Positions 17,222-26,467 of a stretch of 64,000 nucleotides of DNA are shown here, piece after piece. The notes below the pieces were generated by a model. That model was not told where the DNA came from. It made no database searches and saw nothing but the letters and a program-made list of their open reading frames with translations. Numbering within the stretch: the stretch's first letter is position 1; every line of letters starts with the position of its first letter. The stretch lies in the NCBI GenBank assembly GCA_942492735.1, contig OW818648.1, positions 3,906,001 through 3,970,000 of the forward strand. The letters run 5' to 3'. The stretch is from Sporobacter sp942492735 (GTDB taxonomy: Bacteria > Bacillota > Clostridia > Oscillospirales > Oscillospiraceae). Both the position numbers and the translations under genes were made by a program.

Positions 17222-18214
17222 TTGAGCATCATACAAACAAAGAATTTGACTAAGGAATATACGCGTTTTGAAAAGGAAGCCGGCTTGACGGCCAGCATCA
17301 AGAGCCTGTTCAACCGGAAATATATCATAAAAACCGCTGTCTCTGATTTTGATCTGGCGATTGAGCCAGGCGAATTCGTCGGATTGATTGGCCCGAACGG
17401 CGCGGGAAAAACAACGCTTGTCAAAATGCTCACCGGTATTATCGCACCAAGCTCCGGCGAGATTTCCGTGCTGGGGTATTATCCGAACAAGCTGGAAAAT
17501 GAATTTAAGAAGCAATACGCGGTCGTCATGGGGCAGAAAAGCCAGCTCATTTTCGACCTGACTCCCGCCGACACCTTTCTTCTGTTCAAAGAGATGTACG
17601 AGATACCGGACGCTGTTTATAAGCGCAATCTGGCGCTGTTCACCGAACTGTTTGACGCGAAGGCGTATCTGAATATGCAGGTCAGAACGCTGTCACTCGG
17701 CGAGCGTATGAAGATGGAGCTTGTAACGGCGCTCCTGCACGATCCCAAGGTGCTGTTTCTCGATGAGCCGACAATCGGGCTGGACGCGCCAGCCCAGAGG
17801 CAAATCCGCGCGTTTTTGAGAGAAGTCAACGACAGAAACGGCACGACGATACTTTTGACCTCGCATTATATGGAGGATGTCCGCAGCCTGTGTCCGCGCA
17901 GCGTCGTTGTGAACGGTGGACAAAAGCTCTATGACGGCGGGACGGATGAGCTGTTCGGCGCGTATCAGACGCACAAAAAAATTACCGCTTTATTCGAGAA
18001 TGAAACGGTGTTCATCGCCCCGGAAATGTGCGAGGTTCTCGAGCAAAGCCCGCTCAAGGCTGTATTCATGGTCCCTAAAGAGCAGAGCGGCCGCGTCCTT
18101 GAACAGCTCATGCGTGACTACCAGCTGCAGGATATTTCAGTCGAGGAAGAAGACATCGGCATTGTCGTTGAAAAAATCTATAAGCGCACGATGGAGCAGG
18201 GAGAGCACGTATGA
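17222..18214 (+). CDS. ABC-2 type exporter ATPase
   Basis: A 330-aa ATPase. Walker A is GPNGAGKTTLVKMLTGI, the signature is LSLGERMKMELVTALL (a variant of LSGGQ) and Walker B is VLFLDEPTIGLD, with the switch His in LLTSHYMED. An N-terminal insertion (residues ~10-30, TRFEKEAGLTASIKSLFNRK) is typical of the ATPases paired with ABC2_membrane_6 permeases. The start is TTG 17222, about 6 nt after AAAGGAGA. It overlaps the first permease by 4 nt. Exporters of this group have been linked to drugs or peptides, but the substrate here is unknown. Confidence 0.9.
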   Translation: MSIIQTKNLTKEYTRFEKEAGLTASIKSLFNRKYIIKTAVSDFDLAIEPGEFVGLIGPNGAGKTTLVKMLTGIIAPSSGEISVLGYYPNKLENEFKKQYAVVMGQKSQLIFDLTPADTFLLFKEMYEIPDAVYKRNLALFTELFDAKAYLNMQVRTLSLGERMKMELVTALLHDPKVLFLDEPTIGLDAPAQRQIRAFLREVNDRNGTTILLTSHYMEDVRSLCPRSVVVNGGQKLYDGGTDELFGAYQTHKKITALFENETVFIAPEMCEVLEQSPLKAVFMVPKEQSGRVLEQLMRDYQLQDISVEEEDIGIVVEKIYKRTMEQGEHV

Positions 18215-19008
18215 GAAAATACCTCGAGGTGTTTCGCCTCAGCTTTAAGATGCAGCTCACCTGGCGGTTTGACGTCGTGATGACGATGGTAGCGACGGTT
18301 GCCCGGGTACTTGCCGCGTTTATCATATGGCGCGCCGTTTTCGGCAGCCGTGAGCTTGTCGGCAGCTTTACGTTCCAGTCCATGCTGTCCTACTATATCG
18401 TCAGCTCGTTTCTGTACGCGCTTGATGTCTCGCGGCAGATCAGCGGTGACGTGTCCGAGCTGATTCGCGTGGGTCGGTTTTTTGGGCATATGGTGACGCC
18501 TATGAATCCCTTCGGCTATTTTGGCTCAAGGGCCGCCGGAGAATCATCGTTCCATCTGGGGTTCAGTCTGCTCGCGGCGTTTTTATGCGCGGTGCTTTTT
18601 CAGATCAGGATCACGCTCACGCCGGATATTGCGTGCATCGCCCTTGCGGCGCTCACGGTCTTGCTGGGGCTGTTTTTCATGGCGTGTTATCATTATTTCA
18701 TTGGCATACTGACCTTTAAGTTCGTTGAGATCAATTTTTTCCTGTATATACAAGCTAATATCATGGCGTTCGCCGTCGGCTCGATGGTGCCGCTTTCCCT
18801 GCTGCCCGAAAAGGTGGTGCTTGTTTTGCGCTGTCTCCCCTTTACCCATGTCGTCTACACGCCCGCCATGCTGCTAACCGGACAAATGGGTTATGAGGAA
18901 GGCTTATTCGGGCTTGCGATTTTATCGGGATGGGCTGTTTTGATGCTGCTCATAAGCCAGCGCACCTACGGCAGCCTTAGGAAAAAGTATGATGGGGTAG
19001 GCATATGA
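18211..19008 (+). CDS. ABC-2 family permease (first)
   Basis: A 265-aa membrane protein with about six helices of the ABC2_membrane_6 (former DUF990) type. Features are a cytoplasmic start (MRKYLEVFRLSFKMQLTWRFD), the segment SGDVSELIRVGRFFGHMVTPMNPFGY following the second helix pair, and a C-terminus rich in hydrophobic residues. It overlaps the ATPase and the second permease by 4 nt on each side, so the three are translationally coupled. It probably forms a heterodimeric channel with the next gene product. Confidence 0.85.
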   Translation: MRKYLEVFRLSFKMQLTWRFDVVMTMVATVARVLAAFIIWRAVFGSRELVGSFTFQSMLSYYIVSSFLYALDVSRQISGDVSELIRVGRFFGHMVTPMNPFGYFGSRAAGESSFHLGFSLLAAFLCAVLFQIRITLTPDIACIALAALTVLLGLFFMACYHYFIGILTFKFVEINFFLYIQANIMAFAVGSMVPLSLLPEKVVLVLRCLPFTHVVYTPAMLLTGQMGYEEGLFGLAILSGWAVLMLLISQRTYGSLRKKYDGVGI

Positions 19009-19796
19009 AGAGAAATCTGCGGTTTATCTCTCTGCTCATCAAAACAAAAATCTCGCGTATGCTCGTGTTCCGGTTCAGCTTTTTCGGCGCGTTTCTCGCC
19101 GACGGCACACTGTTTTTGATACAGCTGCTCGTCTTTGAAACCATCTATTCCGAGGTGGACAGCATCGGCGGGTGGGGCCGGGGCCAGATGATCATTTTCG
19201 TCGGCACCTTTTCGATGATCAACGCTCTGAACATGCTGATTTACTTTTTCGGCATCGTCGATCTGCCAGGTAAAATCAAACGCGGCGACCTCGACCACTA
19301 CCTGACAAAACCAGTCAATCCCCTGCTGCGCCTCACCTTCGAAAACGTCAATCCAGGCTCCTTCCCGCTCGTCATCCTGAGCATTCTCATTGTGTGCTAC
19401 GGCGTATCTGTCGGAGGAATCCAGGTATCGTTCGCAATGGCGGCAGGCTACGCCGTCCTCGTCCTTTTCATGACGCTCCTATGGTATGACATGGAGCTGA
19501 TCCTTCGGACGATCACGTTCTTTGTCATTTCAACCACCGGCATACAGCAGCTTGAGGATCAAATGCTCGAACTCAATTTCAAGGTACCCGGCGTGCTGTA
19601 TAAAGGCATTTTCAAGCTGTTATTCTACGTCCTGCTCCCCTACGGCATCATGTCCACCATCCCCACGCAGTTTCTAACAAACAGTATCGATGCCGTCGGC
19701 GTCGTCATTGCCGCTCTGACAGTTGTTGTGTTCACCGCGTTTGCACTGTTGTTATGGAGGATCGGCTTGAGGCACTACAAGAGCGCGAGCAGCTAA
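19005..19796 (+). CDS. ABC-2 family permease (second)
   Basis: A 263-aa partner permease of the same ABC2_membrane_6 family, with about six helices and the characteristic block LPGKIKRGDLDHYLTKPVNPL after the second or third helix. It is the last gene of the exporter operon. Its final codons overlap tail-to-tail by 4 nt with the GAPDH gene on the other strand, leaving no room for a terminator between them. Confidence 0.85.
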   Translation: MKRNLRFISLLIKTKISRMLVFRFSFFGAFLADGTLFLIQLLVFETIYSEVDSIGGWGRGQMIIFVGTFSMINALNMLIYFFGIVDLPGKIKRGDLDHYLTKPVNPLLRLTFENVNPGSFPLVILSILIVCYGVSVGGIQVSFAMAAGYAVLVLFMTLLWYDMELILRTITFFVISTTGIQQLEDQMLELNFKVPGVLYKGIFKLLFYVLLPYGIMSTIPTQFLTNSIDAVGVVIAALTVVVFTAFALLLWRIGLRHYKSASS

Positions 19797-20875
19797 ATAA
19801 TATTAGGGGGTTGTTCTCTGTTTGTTATTGCAGATGAACCATCCCCTATATCGCTTATAGTGCTTAGTCCGGCGGCATAAACAACAGTTCGCACCATCTG
19901 ACTAACAAAGGAATTCTCGTTGTCAAACCAGGCGGCGACCCTGACTTCGTATTCATTATCTCGTAACTTGCATACTAGTGTTTGCGTTGCGTCAAACAGT
20001 GAAGCATATGTTATGCCGACGATATCAGAGGATACATATTCTTCTTCGGTATAGCCAAATATCTCTGTAGCAGCATTCCTCATTGCCTCGTTGATTCTCT
20101 CGCTGTTTAAATCATTGCCTGAAACAACAGCCACTAAGGTTATAATGCAGCCGGTCGGGACGGGAACTCTTATTGCCGAGCCGGTCAGCTTGCCATCCAG
20201 CTCGGGCATAACACGCCCAACTGCTGTTGCAGCTTCAGCCGTGGTTGGTATGATGTTGACTGCCGCCGCTCTGGAACGCCTGAAATTCCCCTTCTTCTGT
20301 GGGCTGTCCTGCAGCATTTGCGTGGCGGTATAGCCGTGCACAACAGTCATGATTCCACTTAGAATGGGTGCATAGTCATTTAACGCTTTTACCATTGGCG
20401 CGAGCGCATTGGTTGAACAGGATGCGGCGGAGATTATTTTATCTCCCGGGGTTAAAATACTCTCATTGATGCCATAAACAATCGTTGGAATATCGTTTCC
20501 GGCAGGCGCTGAAATGACGACCTTCTTAGCACCGGCACTAATATGCGCCTGTGACTTCTCTTTTGACAGGTAAGCGCCCGAGCATTCCAGGACAACATCA
20601 ATATCAAGCGCTCCCCACGGCAGCTTGGATGCATCAATCTCATTGAATACAGGAATTCTCGTTCCGTTAATAGCGATATAGTCTTCTCCAGATTCCACAG
20701 TACTGGCATACTGATATGTACCCTGAGCTGAATCATATTTCAAAAGATAAGCAAGCATTTCTGGAGTAGCTAAGTCGTTGATTGCAACGATCTCATAGCC
20801 TTCCCTATCAAATAACTGTCTGAACGCAAGCCTTCCGATACGTCCGAAACCGTTAATTGCTATTTTTACTGACAT
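19793..20875 (-). CDS. gap: Glyceraldehyde-3-phosphate dehydrogenase, type I
   Basis: A 360-aa NAD-dependent dehydrogenase of the GapA family. The Rossmann motif is INGFGRIGR, the active-site motif is SCSTN with catalytic Cys153, and His180 (VVHGYTA) is the base. It is about 20-25 residues longer than usual because of a C-terminal tail (SDIGDGSSAITNREQPPNII) that reaches into the neighbouring convergent gene. It lies 15 nt downstream of an AbrB-type membrane protein gene rather than next to pgk or tpi. It may therefore be a specialised paralogue acting on a related aldehyde rather than the main glycolytic enzyme. That last point is inference. Confidence 0.9.
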   Translation of the reverse strand: MSVKIAINGFGRIGRLAFRQLFDREGYEIVAINDLATPEMLAYLLKYDSAQGTYQYASTVESGEDYIAINGTRIPVFNEIDASKLPWGALDIDVVLECSGAYLSKEKSQAHISAGAKKVVISAPAGNDIPTIVYGINESILTPGDKIISAASCSTNALAPMVKALNDYAPILSGIMTVVHGYTATQMLQDSPQKKGNFRRSRAAAVNIIPTTAEAATAVGRVMPELDGKLTGSAIRVPVPTGCIITLVAVVSGNDLNSERINEAMRNAATEIFGYTEEEYVSSDIVGITYASLFDATQTLVCKLRDNEYEVRVAAWFDNENSFVSQMVRTVVYAAGLSTISDIGDGSSAITNREQPPNII

Positions 20876-20890
20876 AATTCCATCCTCCTG

Positions 20891-21955
20891 TTAAGCTCCT
20901 GCTACGTACAAAATTAGGTTGACGATCTGGGGGAACAGTGACATAACAATTACCGCCCGAAGAACCTGTAATATAATAATATCTGTATTCTCCACGCCAA
21001 GGTCTGTTGAAATCAGTGCCATATCCGATGCTCCGGCGGGCGTGGTAATCAGCATGGCTTCCTTTTTGGTAAAGCCACAAGTTTTACTTATGATCTTTCC
21101 GGTAAAGAAACAGTTAGCCATATAACCAAGTACAATTATAACCAGGGGCACAAGCAGGTATCGCAATGCCAGTACGTCAGACATGACAATCGAACTCCCG
21201 AGGTAGCATCCGCTTAAAACCTGCGCGCACTTCTTAAGCCATTTAGGAATATAAGCAAAGTCAAATACCAATTTGAGAATTAGTACAGCAACGATTGAAA
21301 ACACAAAAGTACCTGCCGTAATACCGGATATTTTGCCAAGGGTACCGAAGACGGCCGCAACGGCCATGGTGCACAGAAAAGCTTGCCAGGATTTTGTTTT
21401 CGACTTTTGGCGTTTTTCTGTAAAAGCCTCTCTTTCGCCCTCGGAGTCACTCCTTTTACGTTTGTTATCGTATACAACAATCAACGCTGGGAAAATGCCT
21501 ATGCCAAGTATCTGCCGTACCAATTGCATAATAGCTACCTTTGGTCCATCAGCTCCCATGACTGCCGCAATTATAGGTGTATCATTGACACCTCCTGGCA
21601 CAACGGACATCAGCGAAGTAGCTAAATCCAGTGGGCTGAGTATGTAAATCAAAAAACCGGCGACTAAATTTAAGATCAGCAAGGCACCCAGCATGATCGC
21701 GGCGGGCTTTATTATTTTTGGCAGACGCCTAATATCACTCTTCTCCATGGAACAGCCGATAAAAGCACCGGCAATAATTTGTACAACAAGCGTTGTTTGT
21801 TTGGGCATATAAGCAACATCAAAAATAATGTTCAGCGCCGCGACGCCGACAATAGCCCCAACCATAAGACCTGCCGGGATTTTGATCTTTATCGCAATCA
21901 AACCAAACAAGCTTCCCTCAAGTAATGTCAGCAGCAAAAAAAGGATATCGTTCAA
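20891..21955 (-). CDS. AbrB-family membrane protein (transporter-like)
   Basis: A 354-aa polytopic protein with two internally repeated halves, as in the PF05145 membrane AbrB family (not the DNA-binding AbrB). Each half has about five helices and a conserved Pro-Gly/Ala-Gly loop: VVPGGVNDTPIIAAVMG near the middle and TTPAGASDMALISTDLG near the end. Function is not established; members have been called ammonia monooxygenase-like or regulators of gidABC. The start is TTG 21955 with GAGGTGG about 8 nt upstream. A start further out, at 22009, would overlap the operator-like inverted repeat. It is in an operon with gap and divergent from the HTH regulator. Confidence 0.8.
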   Translation of the reverse strand: MNDILFLLLTLLEGSLFGLIAIKIKIPAGLMVGAIVGVAALNIIFDVAYMPKQTTLVVQIIAGAFIGCSMEKSDIRRLPKIIKPAAIMLGALLILNLVAGFLIYILSPLDLATSLMSVVPGGVNDTPIIAAVMGADGPKVAIMQLVRQILGIGIFPALIVVYDNKRKRSDSEGEREAFTEKRQKSKTKSWQAFLCTMAVAAVFGTLGKISGITAGTFVFSIVAVLILKLVFDFAYIPKWLKKCAQVLSGCYLGSSIVMSDVLALRYLLVPLVIIVLGYMANCFFTGKIISKTCGFTKKEAMLITTPAGASDMALISTDLGVENTDIIILQVLRAVIVMSLFPQIVNLILYVAGA

Positions 21956-21982
21956 CCCATCCACCTCAATCCGTATGTTTGA

Positions 21983-22035
21983 TTTCGTATTATTTCGTTC
22001 TTGCTTCACGCGAAATTGTGTGATATAATACGAAA
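21983..22035. promoter_or_regulatory. Operator-like inverted repeat
   Basis: Perfect 11-bp arms TTTCGTATTAT (21983-21993) and ATAATACGAAA (22025-22035), 31 nt apart, in the divergent promoter region between the membrane protein and the HTH/binding-domain regulator. A good candidate for the binding site of that regulator. Confidence 0.6.
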
Positions 22036-22127
22036 TGATGTGTATATTACTTAAAATAGCATATTAGCTCTCATGTTATGCGTTTTCGCGCAAAATGTCA
22101 ATATTAAATATACCAGGGGGTTTTCCG

Positions 22128-23069
22128 ATGCCTGATAAAAAAGCGCTCTCGACGCAGGAGGTTGCGGACCTTCTCAAGGTAAGTAAAAGTACGATTTACG
22201 ATCTAATCAGGCGTGGTGAGATACAGTCTTACAAGGTAGGACGTAAAGTGCGTTTTACTGAGGAGGATGTAAAAAGGTATATTGAACATTCCAGAGAGAG
22301 CCAAACAACAAAAAATGCGCCCCTTGCTGAAGGTGCGCCATTTAACCTAACAGGAAGCGACAAGAGACCGGACGGCTTTATCATCTGTGGTCAAGATCTG
22401 ATACTCGACGTGCTTTCTAATTACATGCGTTTGCATAATGTTCCGGCTCTTCGGGCCTATATCGGAAGTTATGACGGTCTTGTTTCTTTATATCGCAATA
22501 AGGTGAATGTGACGGCTTCGCACATGTGGGATAGCGATACAGATACGTATAACGTTCCATACGTTCGCCGTTTGCTGCCAGGTATACCTGCGGTTATTGT
22601 ACATTTGACCTGTCGTATGCAAGGTTTGTATATCGCTAAAGGAAATCCAAAAAGTATTCACGGTTGGGAAGATTTTGGCAGAGATGATATCGCTATGATA
22701 AACCGCGAGCAGGGTGCCGGATCAAGAGTGCTACTTGACGAGAATCTTAAGCTTCTCGGGCTATTTGGGCGCAACATAAAAGGTTATAAAAAAGAGACAA
22801 GCTCGCATTTAGCTGTGGCAAGCGCAGTCAGCCGAGGAGAGGCAGATGTGGCGGTTGGAAACGAGAAGATCGCACGCCAGGTAGACAACATCGAGTTTAT
22901 CCCAATGAAAAAGGAACGCTATGAACTTGTTCTAAAAAAAGAAGACTTGAACACCGTCGAAATTCAAATCATGTTAAAAATTATCCGATCTGCCGCCTTT
23001 AAAAACGAATTCGGAAACATCGGAGGGTATGATACAAGTGATATAGGCAAGATTGTCGCCGAAACATAA
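22128..23069 (+). CDS. HTH regulator with periplasmic-binding-like domain
   Basis: A 313-aa one-component regulator. Residues ~7-55 form an excisionase/MerR-type helix-turn-helix (STQEVADLLKVSKSTIYDLI, then GEIQSYKVGRKVRF), a linker follows, and residues ~80-310 match the PBP-like substrate-binding domain (PF12727) also found in ModE-like regulators of molybdate or tungstate uptake. The ligand is not evident here. The start ATG 22128 has AGGGGG 7 nt upstream. The divergent inverted repeat and the neighbouring gap/AbrB-like operon suggest that it controls them. Confidence 0.85.
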   Translation: MPDKKALSTQEVADLLKVSKSTIYDLIRRGEIQSYKVGRKVRFTEEDVKRYIEHSRESQTTKNAPLAEGAPFNLTGSDKRPDGFIICGQDLILDVLSNYMRLHNVPALRAYIGSYDGLVSLYRNKVNVTASHMWDSDTDTYNVPYVRRLLPGIPAVIVHLTCRMQGLYIAKGNPKSIHGWEDFGRDDIAMINREQGAGSRVLLDENLKLLGLFGRNIKGYKKETSSHLAVASAVSRGEADVAVGNEKIARQVDNIEFIPMKKERYELVLKKEDLNTVEIQIMLKIIRSAAFKNEFGNIGGYDTSDIGKIVAET

Positions 23070-23210
23070 CACAGTGTAGTTCTTTTGTGTTCGGGGATAT
23101 TTCTACAAAATGACAGCATTATCGTCATGAATAAATACAATGCTTTGGCTGCTCGCTTGTGATATTCTATAGACAATAGACCCTTTATGACTTGATAAAG
23201 GAGGAGCGAA

Positions 23211-25259
23211 ATGTCAAAGTTTGAAAAGCTGTTTACGCCAATCGTTTTGGGGAATACACAATTTCGGAACAGGATTTTTTCAGCGCCGATTGGATTGGAA
23301 TACTATCCGTCCGATAACCTGCATCCGGGTGACGACTTTATTGCGTTTTTCGAAAGGAAGGCGCAGGGCGGCGCGGCAACAGTCTGCATCGGTTCGGCAA
23401 TGGCCGATAACTTAAGAGGGGCGGTTGGTCCAACGATACGGCTGGATGACCCCAGCGCTTTAGCGCCGCATTTCCGCTTATCGTCATGTATCAGCAGACA
23501 TGGCGCTGTTGCGGATATTGAGCTGCAGCATGCGGGGCCGAACGCTTATTTCAGCAGGCTGGGCCTCGGAGGCGAGATTTATGGCGCGGTTGCGATGACA
23601 AACGGCTTGGGCATGGAGGTTCCGGAAATGCCCGAAGACATCATTATTGAAACAATTGAAAAGTATGGTGACGCGGCTCAGACAGCCAAGCACTGCGGCT
23701 ATGGCATGGTGACGATACACGCCGGACACGGCTGGCTATTAAATCAATTCCTCGGGCCACTGAACACACGACAAGACATATGGGGCGGCTCGATGGAAAA
23801 TCGCGCCCGTTTCGTCAAGGCGATCGCTGAAAATATTAAGAAAAAATGCGGGAGGGGCTTCCCTGTCTGCGTGCGTATCAGCGGTTCGGAGATTTTTAGC
23901 GGCGGTTATGATATCGATTACGGCATTGAAATCGCTAAACAGCTGGACGGGCAGTATGACCTGATCAATGTTTCTGTCGGGGCGCATGAAGCGCCGACGG
24001 TGTTTACGCATACCCATCCGAGCATGTTTCTTGAGGACGGGGTGAACGTCAAATACGCGGCTGCCATCAAGAATGTCATGAGATATTCGAAAATCGCCGC
24101 TGTCGGCGCAATAGCCGAGCCGGACTTCATGGAGGAAATCATCGCTTCGGGAAAAGCCGACATCGTTATGCTCTGCCGTCAGCTTATGGCCGATCCTGAT
24201 ACGCCGGTGAAGGCGCAGATGGGGCGCGGCAAAGACATCCGCAAATGTATCCGATGTTTTGAATGCTTTTCCGGACAATTTATGAAGCTTTCTACATACT
24301 GTGCCATCAACCCCGAAATTGGCTTTGAGCGGGAGACAAAATATGCCGACCCGATCGTCAGAAACAAAAAGAAAGTCCTGGTTTGCGGCGGCGGTGTCGC
24401 CGGCATGCAGGCAGCGCTGACTGCCGCCGGGCGCGGACACGACGTTATCCTGTGCGAAAAAACGGACACCCTCGGCGGCGCGCTGCGCTGCGAAAAGAAG
24501 GTGCCGTTCAAGCAGAATCTTCAAAAATATCTCGATCAGCAAGGCGAATTGATAAAGGCCTCCGGAATTGAGCTTCGGATGAACACCACTGTCACACCGT
24601 CGCTGGCACAGGAAATAAAACCGGATGTCATCATTGCAGCTTTCGGCGCGCGTCCAGTCGTTCCGAAAATCCCCGGAATCGACGGTGAAAATGTCTTAAG
24701 CGCAGAGTATACCTATATGCACGCTGAAAACACCGGACGGCGGGTTCTCATTCTGGGCGGCGGTCTTTCCGGAATAGAGCTGGCGATTTACCTCGCCGGC
24801 CTGGGCAGAGGCGTTTCAATCATGGAAATGGCCAACAGCTTAAACTTCTCCGGAAATGTTGTGCATTCCATGGCGATCAACAACGAAATCAAGCGGCTCG
24901 GGATCGACATCATCACCTCGACAAAGGCGTTGGAGATCAACGACAGGGGCGTTCTTGGAGAATATGTCGGTGACAGTTTTTCGCCCGCTCCACTGTGTCA
25001 AACGATCGAAAAAGGCATTCTGCAATCTGTTATCACGGCCGGAGGTACAAACGCACCCTCAGAAATAGGCGCGAGACTGCAATATGAGGCCGATACAGTG
25101 ATCTATGCGTTAGGGCAGGTGCCGCTGCGTGACGAAGCGTCAGCACTGCGCGGCTGCGCGCCGTTGTTCTACCAAATCGGCGACTGCGTGGAGCCGAAAA
25201 ATATCTATGCGGCGAATTCAGCAGCTTATACTATAGCCCGCGACATTGGACGCTACTAA
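23211..25259 (+). CDS. NADH:flavin oxidoreductase, old yellow enzyme/FadH type
   Basis: A 682-aa multidomain oxidoreductase resembling 2,4-dienoyl-CoA reductase and the bile-acid enzymes BaiCD/BaiH. Residues 1-330 are an FMN-binding TIM barrel (FRNRIFSAPIG, HAGHGWLLNQFLGPLNTR, NRARFVKAI). A [4Fe-4S] cluster motif CIRCFECF...C follows near 345-365. Then come FAD and NAD(P) Rossmann domains (VLVCGGGVAGMQAAL and VLILGGGLSGIELAIYLA). It would reduce an activated double bond at the expense of NAD(P)H. Its substrate is unknown. It has AAGGAGG upstream of the ATG and follows the HTH regulator by 141 nt. Confidence 0.9.
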   Translation: MSKFEKLFTPIVLGNTQFRNRIFSAPIGLEYYPSDNLHPGDDFIAFFERKAQGGAATVCIGSAMADNLRGAVGPTIRLDDPSALAPHFRLSSCISRHGAVADIELQHAGPNAYFSRLGLGGEIYGAVAMTNGLGMEVPEMPEDIIIETIEKYGDAAQTAKHCGYGMVTIHAGHGWLLNQFLGPLNTRQDIWGGSMENRARFVKAIAENIKKKCGRGFPVCVRISGSEIFSGGYDIDYGIEIAKQLDGQYDLINVSVGAHEAPTVFTHTHPSMFLEDGVNVKYAAAIKNVMRYSKIAAVGAIAEPDFMEEIIASGKADIVMLCRQLMADPDTPVKAQMGRGKDIRKCIRCFECFSGQFMKLSTYCAINPEIGFERETKYADPIVRNKKKVLVCGGGVAGMQAALTAAGRGHDVILCEKTDTLGGALRCEKKVPFKQNLQKYLDQQGELIKASGIELRMNTTVTPSLAQEIKPDVIIAAFGARPVVPKIPGIDGENVLSAEYTYMHAENTGRRVLILGGGLSGIELAIYLAGLGRGVSIMEMANSLNFSGNVVHSMAINNEIKRLGIDIITSTKALEINDRGVLGEYVGDSFSPAPLCQTIEKGILQSVITAGGTNAPSEIGARLQYEADTVIYALGQVPLRDEASALRGCAPLFYQIGDCVEPKNIYAANSAAYTIARDIGRY

Positions 25260-25270
25260 AGACGCGTTCC

Positions 25271-25357
25271 CGTAGGGGCGGACCTCGTGTCCGCCCAACC
25301 ATGTCAACGGCAAACGGTAAATAAACAACGAGGGCAGACACAAGGTCTGCCCCTACG
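25271..25357. repeat. Paired palindromic repeats, inverted
   Basis: A CGTAGGGGCGGACCT... unit at 25271-25296 and an inverted copy ending GCCCCTACG at 25332-25357, about 36 nt apart. The two arms are complementary with a few mismatches. The pair sits just after the oxidoreductase stop and may form a long hairpin serving both convergent genes. Confidence 0.75.
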
Positions 25358-25377
25358 TTTGCGTTATTTATTCGTCG

Positions 25378-26322
25378 TTAGCTCGCTGCAAGATACGAAG
25401 CGCTGCAGTAGGCTGTTTTATCCTCGTAGGTGAACTTAAGCCAGCCGTTGGAAACGGTGCCTGTCACCTTTGTGCCTTTGTCAAGCGTTCCCAGGGCTGG
25501 GTTCGTCGTCCCGGGGCCGCTTCTGGCCTTGACGTTCTCTGTCGTCGTATAGGTCTTCGAGGCGGTCGAATCGGGGACGCCCTCCGGCGCGGTTGAAACT
25601 TCCAGATACTCGGCGCTGCAGTAAGCTGTTTTGCCGTTATAGGTGAATTCGAGCCAGCCGTTTGTAACGATGCCGATTGCTCTTGAGCCCTTGTCAAGTA
25701 CCCCCAAGATAGAGTCTGTCGTGCTTGGACCGCTCCTGGCCTTCAAACCGTCGGTTATAACAGTATATACCGTTTTGACGCTTGAATCAGGCACACCGGC
25801 TGACGGCTCAGTACTGGGATCGGTCGGCTCGTTCGTCGGCTCGGTCGTTGGTGGATCGGATTCACTTGCGTTATTGACAGCTGTCGGTCCGCCGTCGATG
25901 ATTGCTATTGCCATATTGTCCCTTATGGAAACAGCCAGGAAGTCCCCCTCCTTGATGTCACCGAGGGAACCGGCGGTGTAACCCAGATATTCCAGAACGA
26001 CAGCTGTTCTCACTTCGGTTTTGACGGTATAAGCCTCACCAGTCACAACGAACGTGACCCCGCCCACGCTCAGCGTTTGCGCATTATCCACTGCAGGCGC
26101 GTCGTTTTTTGCGACAAGATCAATCTTTATCGCAGCCTCGTCAACGAAGCTGACGATACCGGTAACTGTGGTCGTACTAAATAATGCGTCACCGGTTGGG
26201 CTGCTGCTTGCGGAAGCACTTGGCGAGCCTTCCGAAGTCTCCGGCAGCTTCATACCACAGCCGGTAAATAGGCCAATGACGAGAAAAGCACAAAGAACTG
26301 ACGTCAATAGCTTGATTTTCAT
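25378..26322 (-). CDS. Lipoprotein with two SH3b domains
   Basis: A 314-aa secreted lipoprotein. The signal peptide ends in lipobox LFTGC (Cys22), followed by a Ser-rich linker, a domain of about 110 residues of unknown family, a Pro/Thr/Glu-rich linker, and two C-terminal bacterial SH3 repeats near 185-245 and 255-314. The repeats share LKARSGPSTTDSILGVLDKG versus VKARSGPGTTNPALGTLDKG. Bacterial SH3 domains bind cell-wall peptides or glycans, so it is probably wall-associated. The start is supported by GGAGG upstream of the ATG. It stands alone. Confidence 0.85.
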   Translation of the reverse strand: MKIKLLTSVLCAFLVIGLFTGCGMKLPETSEGSPSASASSSPTGDALFSTTTVTGIVSFVDEAAIKIDLVAKNDAPAVDNAQTLSVGGVTFVVTGEAYTVKTEVRTAVVLEYLGYTAGSLGDIKEGDFLAVSIRDNMAIAIIDGGPTAVNNASESDPPTTEPTNEPTDPSTEPSAGVPDSSVKTVYTVITDGLKARSGPSTTDSILGVLDKGSRAIGIVTNGWLEFTYNGKTAYCSAEYLEVSTAPEGVPDSTASKTYTTTENVKARSGPGTTNPALGTLDKGTKVTGTVSNGWLKFTYEDKTAYCSASYLAAS

Positions 26323-26467
26323 GATATTACCTCCAATCCAACGCTTTATTCCTATTTCGAATTATATCAATTGCACAATTCTATGTCAACTAAACACAAT
26401 ATTTCTAGATTTCGCCACAAATTTACACGTACTGATATGTAAATATCTACATAAAATTATTAGGATC

